This document shows, in pieces, positions 18,811 through 27,731 of a stretch of 64,000 nucleotides of DNA. The notes below the pieces were generated by a model. That model had not been told where the DNA came from, ran no database searches, and worked only from the letters and a program-made list of their open reading frames with translations. The position numbers were made by a program, and so were the translations under genes. The stretch lies in contig JAOTRT010000003.1 in NCBI GenBank assembly GCA_030247725.1, forward strand, positions 372,001 to 436,000, read 5' to 3'. How positions within the stretch are numbered: the first letter of the stretch is position 1; each line of letters opens with the position of its first letter. This DNA is from Candidatus Nitricoxidireducens bremensis (GTDB lineage: Bacteria > Pseudomonadota > Gammaproteobacteria > Burkholderiales > Rhodocyclaceae).

Positions 18811-18843
18811 CGGCCGTTCCAACACCACGCCGAGAACGCCATC

Positions 18844-19236
18844 ATGGAACACCTGACTCCGAAGGAAACCGCCCAGTTTCTTCACGACAATCCCAAGGCC
18901 TTGTTCATCGATTGTCGCAGCGAGATGGAATTCCTTTTCGTCGGCCATCCGGCGGGGGCGCTGCATGTGTCCTGGAACGACGGTCCCGACTGGGAGGTCA
19001 ATCCGCATTTCCTCGGCGAGGTGAAGAAACTCGCCGGCCATACTCACGACCGGCCCGTGGTCCTCATCTGCCGCAGCGGCAACCGCTCCGTCGATGCCGG
19101 CAACGCCCTGGAGGCGGCTGGGTTCACCAGCGTCTACAACGTGCTGCACGGCTTCGAGGGTGAACTCGACGACAGCCACCACCGGGGCTCGGTCAACGGC
19201 TGGCGCTTCGACGGCCTGCCCTGGGAGCAGTGCTGA
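18844..19236 (+). CDS. Single-domain rhodanese-like sulfurtransferase
   Basis: The 130-residue protein is a single rhodanese domain with catalytic Cys76 in the loop CRSGNRS. This six-residue loop after Cys is the size found in sulfurtransferases rather than phosphatases. Conserved FIDCRSEMEFLFVGHPAGA is at about 21-39. The start at 18844 gives MEHLTPKETAQFL, which fits the family; the longer frame from 18739 does not. No signal peptide is present, so it is cytoplasmic. It leads a small operon with a thioredoxin-like protein and an MFS transporter. Confidence 0.9.
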   Translation: MEHLTPKETAQFLHDNPKALFIDCRSEMEFLFVGHPAGALHVSWNDGPDWEVNPHFLGEVKKLAGHTHDRPVVLICRSGNRSVDAGNALEAAGFTSVYNVLHGFEGELDDSHHRGSVNGWRFDGLPWEQC

Positions 19237-19281
19237 CGCTGCAGCGTCGTGCCCCGTTCCGTCCACGACGGTTCCGCTGCC

Positions 19282-19827
19282 ATGCCTGAGGGTGCCGCAC
19301 CGGCGCCGGTGCGCCGGCCGTTCTGGCGCCGCCTGCCCTCCTGGGAGGTGCTGGCCTTCCTGGCCATCTTCGTGGGTCTTCACCTCTGGCAGCAGCGCGA
19401 CATGGCGTCGGGCGAGATGCCGGCCATCGCCGGGTACCTGGCAGACGGCAGCAAGTCGGGCATGGTCGATGTCCTGGCCCGGGCGGAGGGCGGCCCCGTC
19501 CTGGTTTACGTCTGGGCCACCTGGTGCCCGGTCTGCCGCGTGGAGGAAGGCACCATCAAGTCCCTGGCCGAGGATTGGCCCGTCCTGACCGTCGCCATGC
19601 AATCGGGGGAGGCCGACGAGGTGGCGAAGTTCATGGCCCGGCGCGGCACCACCTATCCGGCCCTGGTGGATGCCCGCGGCGAGATTTCGTCGCGCCTCGG
19701 CGTGCGTGCGGTACCGGCCTGGTTCGTGGTGGATGGCCGGCGGCAGATCCGTTTTGCCGGTGCCGGCTACACCACCGGCTGGGGTCTGCGGCTGCGGCTC
19801 TGGTGGGCAGGCAAGGTGGCGGCATGA
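19282..19827 (+). CDS. Membrane-anchored thioredoxin-like protein (TlpA/ScsD type)
   Basis: This 181-residue protein has one membrane anchor (about residues 20-37) followed by a periplasmic thioredoxin fold with the active site WCPVC (Cys82, Cys85) and the cis-proline loop RAVPAWFVVDG. The WCPVC sequence is typical of ScsD-like protein disulfide oxidoreductases that handle copper stress or cytochrome c maturation. Its stop overlaps the start of the MFS gene as ATGA. The partner is unknown; the upstream rhodanese hints at thiol or sulfur handling, which is inference. Confidence 0.85.
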   Translation: MPEGAAPAPVRRPFWRRLPSWEVLAFLAIFVGLHLWQQRDMASGEMPAIAGYLADGSKSGMVDVLARAEGGPVLVYVWATWCPVCRVEEGTIKSLAEDWPVLTVAMQSGEADEVAKFMARRGTTYPALVDARGEISSRLGVRAVPAWFVVDGRRQIRFAGAGYTTGWGLRLRLWWAGKVAA

Positions 19828-21092
19828 GGGCGCCGCCCCTTGCCCTGGCCTGGTCCGTCTGGGGCCTGGGTGCGCTGCTGTACCTGATCGGCTTCTACCA
19901 GCGTGTCGCGCCGGCCGTCATCACGGACCAGCTGATGGCCGAGTTCTCCATCGGCGGGGCGGCCCTGGGCAATCTCTCGGCCTTCTATTTCTATTCCTAT
20001 GTGGCGATGCAGATCCCCACCGGCATCATCGCCGATCGCTGGGGTCCGCGCCGCCTGCTGGCTGCCGGCGCCGCCGTTGCCGCCCTCGGCACGGCCCTGT
20101 TCGCCACGGCGGCCGACATCGCCTGGGCGAGCGCCGGCCGCCTGCTGATCGGTGCCTCGGTGGCGGTCGCCTTCGTTTCCATGCTCAAGCTCGCTAGCCA
20201 CTGGTTCGCGCCGCGCCAGTATGCGCTCGCCTCCGGCATGGCCCTGCTGATGGGTGTGGTGGGCGGCGTCATTGCCGGACTGCCCCTGCGCCTGCTCGTG
20301 GAAGCCTTCGGCTGGCGTACCGTGATGGGGGTCTCGGCGGTTGCCACGGCTGCCCTCGCCGTCGCGATCTGGCTCTGGGTGCGGGACGATCCGGTCCAGC
20401 GCGGCTACGGGAGCCACGCCCACGGCGGCGGCCATGGGGAACACATGCCCATCCTCCAGGGGCTCGCGCAGGTGCTGTCCTACCGCAATCTCTGGCTGCT
20501 GACCCTGGTACCCATCGGCTATTCCGGCGCCGTGCTGACCTTCGCCGGGCTGTGGGGGGTGCCCTGGCTGCGGCAGGTGCATGGCCTCGATCCCAAGTCC
20601 GCCGCCGCCATCACCTCGACGTTGCTGGTGTCCTGGGCCGTCGGCGGGCCGCTGCTGGGGGCCTGGTCCGAGCGCATGGGGCGGCGCAAACCCCTCTATG
20701 TGATCGCCGCCGCCGTGGCCCTGCTGGGCTGGGCGGCCATCATCTTCCTGCCTTTGCCCCTGTGGGCCATCGTGGTCCTGCTGGTGCCGACGGGCTTTGC
20801 CTCGGGCAACCTGATCATCGGCTTCGCCTGGGCCAAGGAGTCGGTGCCCCTGCGCGTGATCGGCACCGCTTCGGGCGTCTGCAACATGGGGCCGCTGCTG
20901 GGCGGCATGCTGCTTCAGCCCGGCATGGGCTGGATGCTGGACCGCCACTGGAACGGTGCCATGGCCGGCGGCGCGCGGCTCTACGACGCCGCGGCCTACC
21001 AGGCGGGCTTCGCGTTGATCTTCGGCGTCGTCTGCCTCTCCATGGTGCTGATCCTCTTCGCCCGGGAGAGCCACTGCCGGCAGATGCAGTAG
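19824..21092 (+). CDS. MFS transporter
   Basis: The 422-residue membrane protein shows twelve hydrophobic segments and the MFS motif between helices 2 and 3 (GIIADRWGPRRLLAAGA). A His/Gly-rich loop (GSHAHGGGHGEHM at about 193-205) lies in the central cytoplasmic loop and could bind metal. It belongs to the general major facilitator family related to hexuronate and organic-anion carriers; the substrate cannot be determined. It is translationally coupled to the thioredoxin-like gene and ends directly against the convergent Bcr-type gene with no spacing. Confidence 0.85.
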   Translation: MRAPPLALAWSVWGLGALLYLIGFYQRVAPAVITDQLMAEFSIGGAALGNLSAFYFYSYVAMQIPTGIIADRWGPRRLLAAGAAVAALGTALFATAADIAWASAGRLLIGASVAVAFVSMLKLASHWFAPRQYALASGMALLMGVVGGVIAGLPLRLLVEAFGWRTVMGVSAVATAALAVAIWLWVRDDPVQRGYGSHAHGGGHGEHMPILQGLAQVLSYRNLWLLTLVPIGYSGAVLTFAGLWGVPWLRQVHGLDPKSAAAITSTLLVSWAVGGPLLGAWSERMGRRKPLYVIAAAVALLGWAAIIFLPLPLWAIVVLLVPTGFASGNLIIGFAWAKESVPLRVIGTASGVCNMGPLLGGMLLQPGMGWMLDRHWNGAMAGGARLYDAAAYQAGFALIFGVVCLSMVLILFARESHCRQMQ

Positions 21093-22262
21093 CTAACGGC
21101 GCAGGGCGAAGGCGGCGAGTCCCAGCAGCAGGAAGGCGGCCATGGCCCAGGCCATGGTGAGGGCCGAGCCCCAGGCCAGGGGCGCCAGCAGGGCTGCGGT
21201 CAGGGCATTCACCGCCGTCTGGGTTACGCCCTGACAGCTCGAAATCAGGCCCAGCCGCTGGGGAAACAGGTCGAGGATGCGCAGGGTCAGGCTGGGCATC
21301 GCCAAGGCCACGCCGACGACATAAAGGCCGACGGGCAGCACCGCCCAGGGCAGCCGGGGTTCCATGGCCAGGTTGACGCCTACGTTCGCCGCCGCCGCTG
21401 CGAGCATCAGGCCGTAACCCAGGGCGATGGTCCGTCCGGGACTCACCTCGCCGGCCAATCGCGCCGAGAGGAAGTTGCCCACCACCATGCCGACCATGGC
21501 CGGGCCGAACAGCCAAAGGAAGCCCTGGGGCGAGACGCCGAGATGGCCCATGAGGAAGGCGGGCGCCGACAGCACGTAGAGGAAGAAGCCGTTGAAGTTC
21601 AAGGCCAGGGCCCCGGCCAGGGCGAGGAAGCCGCGGTGAGAGAACACCTCCCGGTAGGCCCGTAGCAGGGGGCCGGGCCGCAGGCTCTGGCGCTGCTCCG
21701 GCGGCAGGGTTTCCGGCAGATAGCGATAGATGGCAAGGAAGAGCACCGTGCCGTAGAGGGCGAGGAAGACGAAGATGGCGTGCCAGTCGAAGAAGGCGTG
21801 CACCCAGCCGCCGAGCACCGGCGCCACGGCGGGGGCGAGCGCGAACATCATGCCGATGTGGGCGATGAGACGCTGGGCGGCAGGTCCGTCGAGCACGTCG
21901 CGCACGATGGCGCGCCCCACCACCATGCCGGCTCCGGCGGAAAGCCCCTGCAGGGCCCGGCCTAGCCACAGCATCTCGATGCTGGTGGCGAAGGCGCAGA
22001 ACAAGGAGGCCAGGGTGTAGAGGGCGTGGGCCCACAGCAGCACGCGGCGGCGGCCGAGGGCGTCGGAAAGGGCGCCGTGCCACAGCATCATGAAGGCGAA
22101 GGTGATCAGATAGGCCGTCAGGGTCTGCTGCACGGCGACGGGGGAAGCGCCGAGGGACTCGCCCATGGCGGGAAAGGCCGGCAGGTAGGTGTCGATGGAG
22201 AAGGGGCCGATGGCGGCCAGGGCGGCGAGCAGCGGCGCCAGGCCGCGGGGGGCGGTGGCCAT
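21093..22262 (-). CDS. Bcr/CflA-type multidrug efflux MFS transporter
   Basis: The 389-residue protein begins in typical Bcr fashion with GPFSIDTYLPAFPAMGESLG and has twelve predicted helices. The drug-transporter motif GALSDALGRRRVLL lies in the loop after helix 2, and the helix 5 antiporter motif is seen around MFALAPAVAPVLGGW. Members export drugs such as bicyclomycin, or sulfonamides and dipeptides, with proton antiport. It begins 10 bases after the comM stop and may be co-transcribed with it. The start at 22262 is chosen because it abuts the first helix. Confidence 0.9.
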   Translation of the reverse strand: MATAPRGLAPLLAALAAIGPFSIDTYLPAFPAMGESLGASPVAVQQTLTAYLITFAFMMLWHGALSDALGRRRVLLWAHALYTLASLFCAFATSIEMLWLGRALQGLSAGAGMVVGRAIVRDVLDGPAAQRLIAHIGMMFALAPAVAPVLGGWVHAFFDWHAIFVFLALYGTVLFLAIYRYLPETLPPEQRQSLRPGPLLRAYREVFSHRGFLALAGALALNFNGFFLYVLSAPAFLMGHLGVSPQGFLWLFGPAMVGMVVGNFLSARLAGEVSPGRTIALGYGLMLAAAAANVGVNLAMEPRLPWAVLPVGLYVVGVALAMPSLTLRILDLFPQRLGLISSCQGVTQTAVNALTAALLAPLAWGSALTMAWAMAAFLLLGLAAFALRR

Positions 22263-22272
22263 GGCCGGTCGT

Positions 22273-23769
22273 TCAGCGGTCGCCGAGGCCGCGGCGATAC
22301 TGGATGGCCTCGGCCACGTGGCCTCCGCCGACCAGGGGCGCGCCGGCCAGGTCGGCGACGGTGCGCGCCACCTTGAGGATGCGGTGGTAGGCGCGGGCCG
22401 AAAGCTCCAGCTGCCCCATGGCGCGCTTGAGCATCTGGGCACCGTGGCAGTCGGGCAGGCAGTGCTCGTCGATCTCGTCCGGCGTCAGGTGGGCGTTGGG
22501 CTTGCCCTGGCGTTCGAGTTGAATTTCCCGCGCCTGGGCCACCCGTTCCCGTACGGCGGCGGAGGATTCGCCGCCGCCCCGGGCCGCCAGTTCGGCTTCG
22601 TCCACCGCCGGCACCTCGATCAGCAGGTCGATACGGTCCAGCAGGGGGCCCGAGAGCTTGGAGCGGTACTTCGCCACCTGGTCCGGCGTGCAGCGGCACT
22701 TGCCGTTCGGGTGGCCGTGGTAGCCGCAGGGGCAGGGATTCATGGCGGCGACGAGCTGGAAGCGGGCCGGGAATTCGGCCTGCCGCGCCGCCCGGGAGAC
22801 GCAGATGCGGCCCGTCTCCAGGGGTTCCCGCAGGGCTTCGAGGACGCTGCGGGTGAACTCCGGCAATTCGTCGAGGAACAATACGCCGTGGTGGGCGAGG
22901 GATATCTCGCCGGGGCGCGGCACGCCGCCGCCGCCCACCAGGGCCGGGCCGGAAGCCGAGTGATGGGGCGAACGATAGGGCCGCTGCCGCCACCTTCCGG
23001 TATCGAAGACGCCGGCCAGGGAGTGGACCGCCGCGCTGGCCAGGGCCTCCGCATCGGTCATGGGGGGCAGGATGCCGGGCAGGCGGCTGGCCAGCATGGA
23101 CTTGCCGGTGCCCGGCGGGCCGCTCATGAGCAGGCTGTGGCTGCCGGCGGCGGCCACTTCGAGGGCCCGCTTGGCGGGAGCCTGGCCCTTGACCTCGGCC
23201 AGGTCCGGAGAGCCGGCGCCGGCGGTGGCCGGCGTTTCCCGATGGAAGGGCAGGGACTGCCGGCCCGACAGATGGGCGCAGACCTCCAGCAGATCGGAGG
23301 CCGCCAGGACTTCCGCCCCGGTGACCAGGGCCGCCTCGGCGGCGCTCGCCGCGGGCAGCACGAAGCGGCGACCGCTGTTCGCCGCCGAAAGGCACATGGC
23401 GAGGGCGCCCCGCACCGGCCGCAAGGCGCCGCCGAGGGCGAGCTCGCCGGCGAATTCGTAGTCTTCCAGGCCTTCGGCCTTCAGCTGGCCCGAGGCGATG
23501 AGGATGCCCAGGGCGATGGGTAGGTCGAAGCGGCCCGACTCCTTGGGCAGGTCGGCCGGGGCCAGGTTCACCGTGATGCGTTTTTGCGGGAAATCGAACT
23601 GGCAGTTCTGGATCGCCGCCCGCACCCGGTCGCGGGCTTCCCGCACCTCGGCGTCGGCCAGGCCGACGAGGGTGAAGGCGGGCAGGCCGGCGGCGAGGTG
23701 CACCTCGACGACGACTTCCGGCGCATCCATGCCGGACAGGGCGCGGGATTTCAGGACGGCCAGGGACAT
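22273..23769 (-). CDS. comM: ComM/YifB family AAA+ ATPase (Mg-chelatase-like)
   Basis: ComM is a hexameric helicase that promotes branch migration when transformed DNA is integrated. The 498-residue protein has an N-terminal Lon-protease-like domain (about 1-160), Walker A GPPGTGKS at 217-224, a Walker B in GVLFLDELPEF, and a zinc-finger-like cluster AAMNPCPCGYHGHPNGKCRC. The C-terminal Mg-chelatase domain ends with the typical ARAYHRILKVARTVADL. Length and motifs fit an intact protein. Other competence genes are not in the window. Confidence 0.94.
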   Translation of the reverse strand: MSLAVLKSRALSGMDAPEVVVEVHLAAGLPAFTLVGLADAEVREARDRVRAAIQNCQFDFPQKRITVNLAPADLPKESGRFDLPIALGILIASGQLKAEGLEDYEFAGELALGGALRPVRGALAMCLSAANSGRRFVLPAASAAEAALVTGAEVLAASDLLEVCAHLSGRQSLPFHRETPATAGAGSPDLAEVKGQAPAKRALEVAAAGSHSLLMSGPPGTGKSMLASRLPGILPPMTDAEALASAAVHSLAGVFDTGRWRQRPYRSPHHSASGPALVGGGGVPRPGEISLAHHGVLFLDELPEFTRSVLEALREPLETGRICVSRAARQAEFPARFQLVAAMNPCPCGYHGHPNGKCRCTPDQVAKYRSKLSGPLLDRIDLLIEVPAVDEAELAARGGGESSAAVRERVAQAREIQLERQGKPNAHLTPDEIDEHCLPDCHGAQMLKRAMGQLELSARAYHRILKVARTVADLAGAPLVGGGHVAEAIQYRRGLGDR

Positions 23770-23857
23770 GACAAATGGAAAGTGGCGGGAAGGGCGATTA
23801 TAGGGGCCGCGTGCCTGTTGCTCCCACCTGGGCCGCGACTGCGGGCCTGAACGGCAA

Positions 23858-24097
23858 TCAGCCGCGGGGCTTCCCTTCCAGTTCGGCGATGCGGGCTTCG
23901 AGCTGGGCCAGCTTCTCCCGGCTGCGGCCGAGCAGTTCGCGCTGGATGTCGAACTCCTCCCGGGTTACCAGATCGAGGCGATCCAGGGCGCTCACCAGCA
24001 GGGCGCGCACGTTCCTCTCGAAGTCCTTGGCCGGCGATGCGGCCATCAGGGCGGCGAATTTACCCGTGATCTCCTCGACGAGCTTGGGGTCCAGCAT
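23858..24097 (-). CDS. ubiK: Ubiquinone biosynthesis accessory factor UbiK
   Basis: The 79-residue protein (MLDPKLVEEITGKFAALM) matches the BMFP/UbiK family: an amphipathic N-terminal helix, a middle part with FERNVRALLVSALDRLDLVTREEFDIQ, and a C-terminal trimeric coiled coil (LLGRSREKLAQLEARIAELE). UbiK pairs with UbiJ in the lipid-binding part of the ubiquinone complex, and ubiJ is found 20 kb away. It is divergent from the nitrogen-regulated porin gene and is followed 88 bases later by comM. Confidence 0.93.
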   Translation of the reverse strand: MLDPKLVEEITGKFAALMAASPAKDFERNVRALLVSALDRLDLVTREEFDIQRELLGRSREKLAQLEARIAELEGKPRG

Positions 24098-24165
24098 GGC
24101 GGTGCTTTCCGATAGGGAGGGCGACGAAGCCAGTCTAGCATAGGCTTTCCGCCCGCCTGTCCGGT

Positions 24166-24182
24166 TGCACCATGCTGGTGCG
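24166..24182 (+). promoter_or_regulatory. NtrC-type enhancer site
   Basis: TGCACCATGCTGGTGCG is a nearly perfect NtrC binding palindrome (TGCACC-N5-GGTGCA, one mismatch). It is centred about 130 bases upstream of the predicted sigma-54 transcript start. A half-site GGTGCG at 24209-24214 could be a second, weaker site near -92. The AT-rich DNA from 24230 to 24276 between the sites and the promoter could be bent by IHF. Confidence 0.8.
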
Positions 24183-24277
24183 GTGAGGGACGGCCTACGG
24201 TTTCATTTGGTGCGAAGCCGAGAAACAGCCTCAGACAAATATCCATACTGTAATGTTTTAAAAAGATATTTTTAGTC

Positions 24278-24293
24278 TGGCACGCCCTATGCA
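24278..24293 (+). promoter_or_regulatory. Sigma-54 promoter of the porin-glnK-amtB unit
   Basis: TGGCACGCCCTATGCA has GG and GC exactly ten bases apart and matches the -24/-12 consensus with one change (A for T). The predicted start of transcription is near 24304, 28 bases before the porin ATG. With the NtrC site upstream, this indicates induction under nitrogen limitation. Confidence 0.85.
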
Positions 24294-24331
24294 TAAAGGA
24301 CGACGCCACAGTTCATTTTTTGGAGACCTCC

Positions 24332-25198
24332 ATGCACAAGAAACTGATTTCCCTCGCAATCGCGAGCGCCCTGGCCGCCCCGTTCGCCGCCAGCGCGGAA
24401 GAAGCCGCCGCTCCGGCTTCCCCCCTGACCTTCAACGTCGGCGTCGTTTCCGACTATCTCTTCCGCGGCGTCAGCCAGACCCACGGCAAGGCCGCCCTGC
24501 AGGGTGGCGTGGACTACGCCTTCGAGAACGGCTTCTATGTCGGCGCCTGGGGTTCCACCATTACCTGGGTCAAGGACTGGCTCGGCAGCGGCACCACCGA
24601 GATCGACGTCTACGGCGGCTACAAGAACACCTTCGCCGGCGGCGACTGGAGCTACGACGTGGGTCTCATCACCTACAACTATCCGGGCCATGGCGGCGCC
24701 AGCCCCGGCAACCTCGCCGATCCGGACACCAAGGAAGTCTATGCGGCCATCGGCTGGAAGTGGCTGACCGCCAAGTATTCCCACGCCATCTCCCCCTATT
24801 TCATCGGCTGGTACGGTGGCGCAAACGCCGATCTGAAGACCAAGGGTTCCGACTACCTTGAACTCAACGCCAACTACGATCTCGGCGACGGCTGGACCCT
24901 CGTCGGTCACATCGGCCAGCAGAAGGTCAAGAACTCCGTGACCACGGCGACGCTGAACAGCGCCAGCTATTCGGACTGGAAGATCGGCGTCACCAAGGAC
25001 ATCGGTTACGGCGTCGTTGGCCTCTCCTATTCCGCGACCGACACGAAGGGCACCTGCCCGGCCGCCGGTGCCGGCAGCAATCCCTACTGCTGGGGTACCA
25101 ACGGCAACAGCTCCCTCACCCCCGTCCAGGCGCCTAACGCCAATTTCCGCGACGTGAGCAAGGGCACCGCCGTACTCTCCTTCACCAAGGCATTCTGA
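24332..25198 (+). CDS. TorF-family (Gcw_chp) putative outer-membrane porin
   Basis: The start at 24332 follows a TGGAG ribosome binding site and gives a signal peptide (cleavage after AASA) and a mature protein of about 265 residues. The Gcw_chp/TorF signature is clear: FNVGVVSDYLFRGVSQTHGK near the mature N-terminus, then alternating beta strands with aromatic girdles, ending in phenylalanine (SFTKAF), as expected for outer-membrane barrels. It is the first gene of a nitrogen-controlled unit with glnK and amtB, so it may help ammonium or another nitrogen compound cross the outer membrane; that role is inferred. Confidence 0.85.
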   Translation: MHKKLISLAIASALAAPFAASAEEAAAPASPLTFNVGVVSDYLFRGVSQTHGKAALQGGVDYAFENGFYVGAWGSTITWVKDWLGSGTTEIDVYGGYKNTFAGGDWSYDVGLITYNYPGHGGASPGNLADPDTKEVYAAIGWKWLTAKYSHAISPYFIGWYGGANADLKTKGSDYLELNANYDLGDGWTLVGHIGQQKVKNSVTTATLNSASYSDWKIGVTKDIGYGVVGLSYSATDTKGTCPAAGAGSNPYCWGTNGNSSLTPVQAPNANFRDVSKGTAVLSFTKAF

Positions 25199-25211
25199 TA
25201 TCGACTTAACA

Positions 25212-25247
25212 CGATGCGCCGGCGACCCGGCCGGAGTCGGCGCATCG
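25212..25247 (+). repeat. Intercistronic hairpin between porin and glnK
   Basis: CGATGCGCCG (25212-25221) and CGGCGCATCG (25238-25247) form a perfect ten-base-pair stem with a 16-base loop. No T-run follows, so it is not a standard terminator. It could protect the upstream porin message or set different levels of porin and GlnK from one transcript. Confidence 0.6.
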
Positions 25248-25260
25248 ACTTCCAACTTGA

Positions 25261-25611
<351 letters not shown>

Positions 25612-25625
25612 GAAGGGGAAACGCC

Positions 25626-27104
25626 ATGAAGAAATTTTTCGCAATCGTACTGGCGGCGCTGAGCCTCAGTCTCGCCGGCGTCGCCGGCGCCGACGACAAG
25701 GCCGCCCCGGCCGCTCCGGCCGCCGAAGCGGCTGCTCCGGCAGCAGCGCCCGCCGCCGCGGCACCGGCCGCCGAAGCCGCAGCCCCAGCGCCGGTACCCA
25801 ACAAGGGCGATACGGCCTGGCTGCTGGTGGCCACGGCCTTCGTCATCCTGATGTCCATCCCCGGCCTGGCTCTGTTCTACGGCGGTCTGGTGCGCACCAA
25901 GAACATGCTGTCGGTGCTGATGCAGGTGTTCGTCATCTTCTCGCTCATCAGCGTGCTGTGGGCCGTCTATGGCTACAGCATCGCCTTCAGCGAGGGGAAC
26001 GCCTTCTTCGGCAGCCTCGACAAGCTGTTCCTGAGCGGCGTCACGCCCGACTCGGTGGCGGCCACTTTCAGCAAGGGCGTCGTCCTGCCGGAGTTTGCCT
26101 ACATTCCCTTCCAGGGTGCCTTCGCGGCCATCACGGTGGGCCTGATCATCGGCGCCTTCGCCGAGCGCATCAAGTTCTCCGCAGTCCTGCTGTTCGCGGT
26201 CCTCTGGTTCACCTTCAGCTACCTGCCGATCGCCCACATGGTCTGGTACTGGGCCGGTCCCGACGCCTACACGACGGCGGAAGCCGCCGATGCAGCCAAC
26301 GCCACGGCGGGCTGGCTGTTCCAGAAGGGCGCCCTCGACTTCGCCGGCGGCACCGTGGTGCACATCAACGCCGCCGTTGCCGGTCTGGTGGGCGCCTATC
26401 TGGTGGGCAAGCGCGTCGGTTACGGCAAGGACTCCATGGCGCCCCATAGCCTGACCTTCACCATGATCGGTGCCTCCCTGCTGTGGTTCGGCTGGTTCGG
26501 CTTCAACGCCGGTTCCTCCCTGGAAGCCAACGGTACGGCGGCCCTGGCCTTCGTGAACACCTGGCTCGCCACCGCTGCCGCAGCCCTCTCCTGGATGATC
26601 GCGGAATGGCTCATCAAGGGTAAGCCCTCCATGCTGGGTGCCGCTTCCGGCGCCGTCGCCGGCCTGGTGGCGATCACCCCGGCTGCCGGCTTCGTCGGTG
26701 TAGTCGGTGCCCTCGTCATCGGTCTGCTCGCCGGCGTCGTCTGCCTCTGGGGCGTCAATGGTCTCAAGAAGATGCTCGGTGCCGACGACTCCCTCGACGT
26801 CTTCGGCGTCCATGGCGTCGGCGGCATCCTCGGCGCCATCCTGACCGGCGTCTTCGCCTCGCCGAGCCTCGGCGGTTCCGGCATCTACGACTACGTCGCC
26901 AACGCCGTCGCGCCGGAATACGACATCGTCGGCCAGGTCATCGTCCAGGCCACGGCGGTCGGCACCACCATCGTCTGGTGCGGTGTCGTTTCCTTCGTCT
27001 GCTACAAGCTGGTGGACATGTTCGTCGGCCTGCGGGTTGCCGAAGACGAGGAGCGCGAAGGCCTCGACATTACCTCCCACGGCGAATCGGCCTACCACTA
27101 CTGA
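25626..27104 (+). CDS. amtB: Ammonium transporter AmtB
   Basis: The 492-residue protein starts with a signal peptide and an unusually long Ala/Pro/Glu-rich linker (about residues 25-60), followed by the eleven-helix Amt core. The twin histidines that line the pore are in LPIAHMVWYW and FGVHGVGG, and GAFAERIKFSA and the DFAGGTVVHINAA block are standard. It conducts ammonium as a trimer under GlnK control. The cytoplasmic tail LDITSHGESAYHY ends the protein. The Ala/Pro linker is longer than in E. coli but common in betaproteobacterial homologues. Confidence 0.96.
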   Translation: MKKFFAIVLAALSLSLAGVAGADDKAAPAAPAAEAAAPAAAPAAAAPAAEAAAPAPVPNKGDTAWLLVATAFVILMSIPGLALFYGGLVRTKNMLSVLMQVFVIFSLISVLWAVYGYSIAFSEGNAFFGSLDKLFLSGVTPDSVAATFSKGVVLPEFAYIPFQGAFAAITVGLIIGAFAERIKFSAVLLFAVLWFTFSYLPIAHMVWYWAGPDAYTTAEAADAANATAGWLFQKGALDFAGGTVVHINAAVAGLVGAYLVGKRVGYGKDSMAPHSLTFTMIGASLLWFGWFGFNAGSSLEANGTAALAFVNTWLATAAAALSWMIAEWLIKGKPSMLGAASGAVAGLVAITPAAGFVGVVGALVIGLLAGVVCLWGVNGLKKMLGADDSLDVFGVHGVGGILGAILTGVFASPSLGGSGIYDYVANAVAPEYDIVGQVIVQATAVGTTIVWCGVVSFVCYKLVDMFVGLRVAEDEEREGLDITSHGESAYHY

Positions 27105-27135
27105 TCGCCTACGACAGATCTCCACTGTGGTCTTG

Positions 27136-27165
27136 CGGGCGCCTCCAGGGGCGCCCGATTTTTTT
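27136..27165 (+). terminator. Rho-independent terminator after amtB
   Basis: GGGCGCC (27137-27143), a six-base loop and GGCGCCC (27150-27156), extended by one C-G pair, form a strong stem followed by GATTTTTTT. It closes the porin-glnK-amtB unit 32 bases after the amtB stop. Confidence 0.93.
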
Positions 27166-27290
27166 GGTGGTGGTGGATTACGGGATTACGGCCGGCGGTC
27201 ATGCCGCGGCGAAGCCGGTGGGCCGGCAGCGATGGGTTGGTCCGCCGGGCGGCCGGGGCGGAGCGCCTGCGGGATTGCGGAAAGCGGTGG

Positions 27291-27731
27291 TCAGCAGATC
27301 CAGCGCATGTAGAGGATGCCGGCAGTACCCACCACCAGCATGGTCGCCGCCGGTCCCGCCACCTTGCGCGGCATGCGCGGCAGACCTCTGCGCACTCGAT
27401 CGAGCAACCGCATCATCTCGCCCAGCGCCAGGACGGAGAGCAACACCAGCACCACGGCGTTGAGGAGGATCACCAGCGCCGAAAAATTGTCCAGAGGCCG
27501 GCAGATGTGGCCGTGGGACTGCCCCAGGGCGCTGATCGCCATGTTGAGGCGGTCGAAACCGAGGCCGGTGATGAACCAGACCACCATCATGAAGAGTACG
27601 GCTAACACCAGCCCGAGAGTGAACCAGCCCTCGGCCCGCTTGAGGCCTTCGGCCATGGCGCGCAGATCGGCCAGGTATTCCCGTGCCTCCTGCGCCAGCC
27701 GGCGCTGCAACTGATCCATGTCCCAGGCCAT
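27291..27731 (-). CDS. Uncharacterised membrane protein downstream of purU
   Basis: The start overlaps the purU stop as TGATG, which supports this 146-residue frame. The N-terminus is a soluble helix (MAWDMDQLQRRLAQEAREYL), followed by three membrane segments at about 37-57, 84-104 and 126-143. A short loop contains HGHICRP, and the end reads LYMRWIC. I know of no characterised relative. Translational coupling to purU suggests co-expression with formyl-folate metabolism, but no function can be proposed. Confidence 0.75.
   Translation of the reverse strand: MAWDMDQLQRRLAQEAREYLADLRAMAEGLKRAEGWFTLGLVLAVLFMMVVWFITGLGFDRLNMAISALGQSHGHICRPLDNFSALVILLNAVVLVLLSVLALGEMMRLLDRVRRGLPRMPRKVAGPAATMLVVGTAGILYMRWIC

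Larger units (their letters stand above)
18389..18843. other. Divergent intergenic region between metH and rhodanese gene
   Basis: These 455 bases hold no convincing gene. The metH side has an extended -10 close to the start codon. The rhodanese side has a TATAAT at 18805-18810. Between them is an AT-rich stretch (about 18650-18692) and a perfect dyad GAAATGG-CCG-CCATTTC at 18720-18736 without a T-run. A second inverted repeat, GAGAGC facing GCTCTT, lies near 18520-18535. Short open frames here have no family features. Confidence 0.5.
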
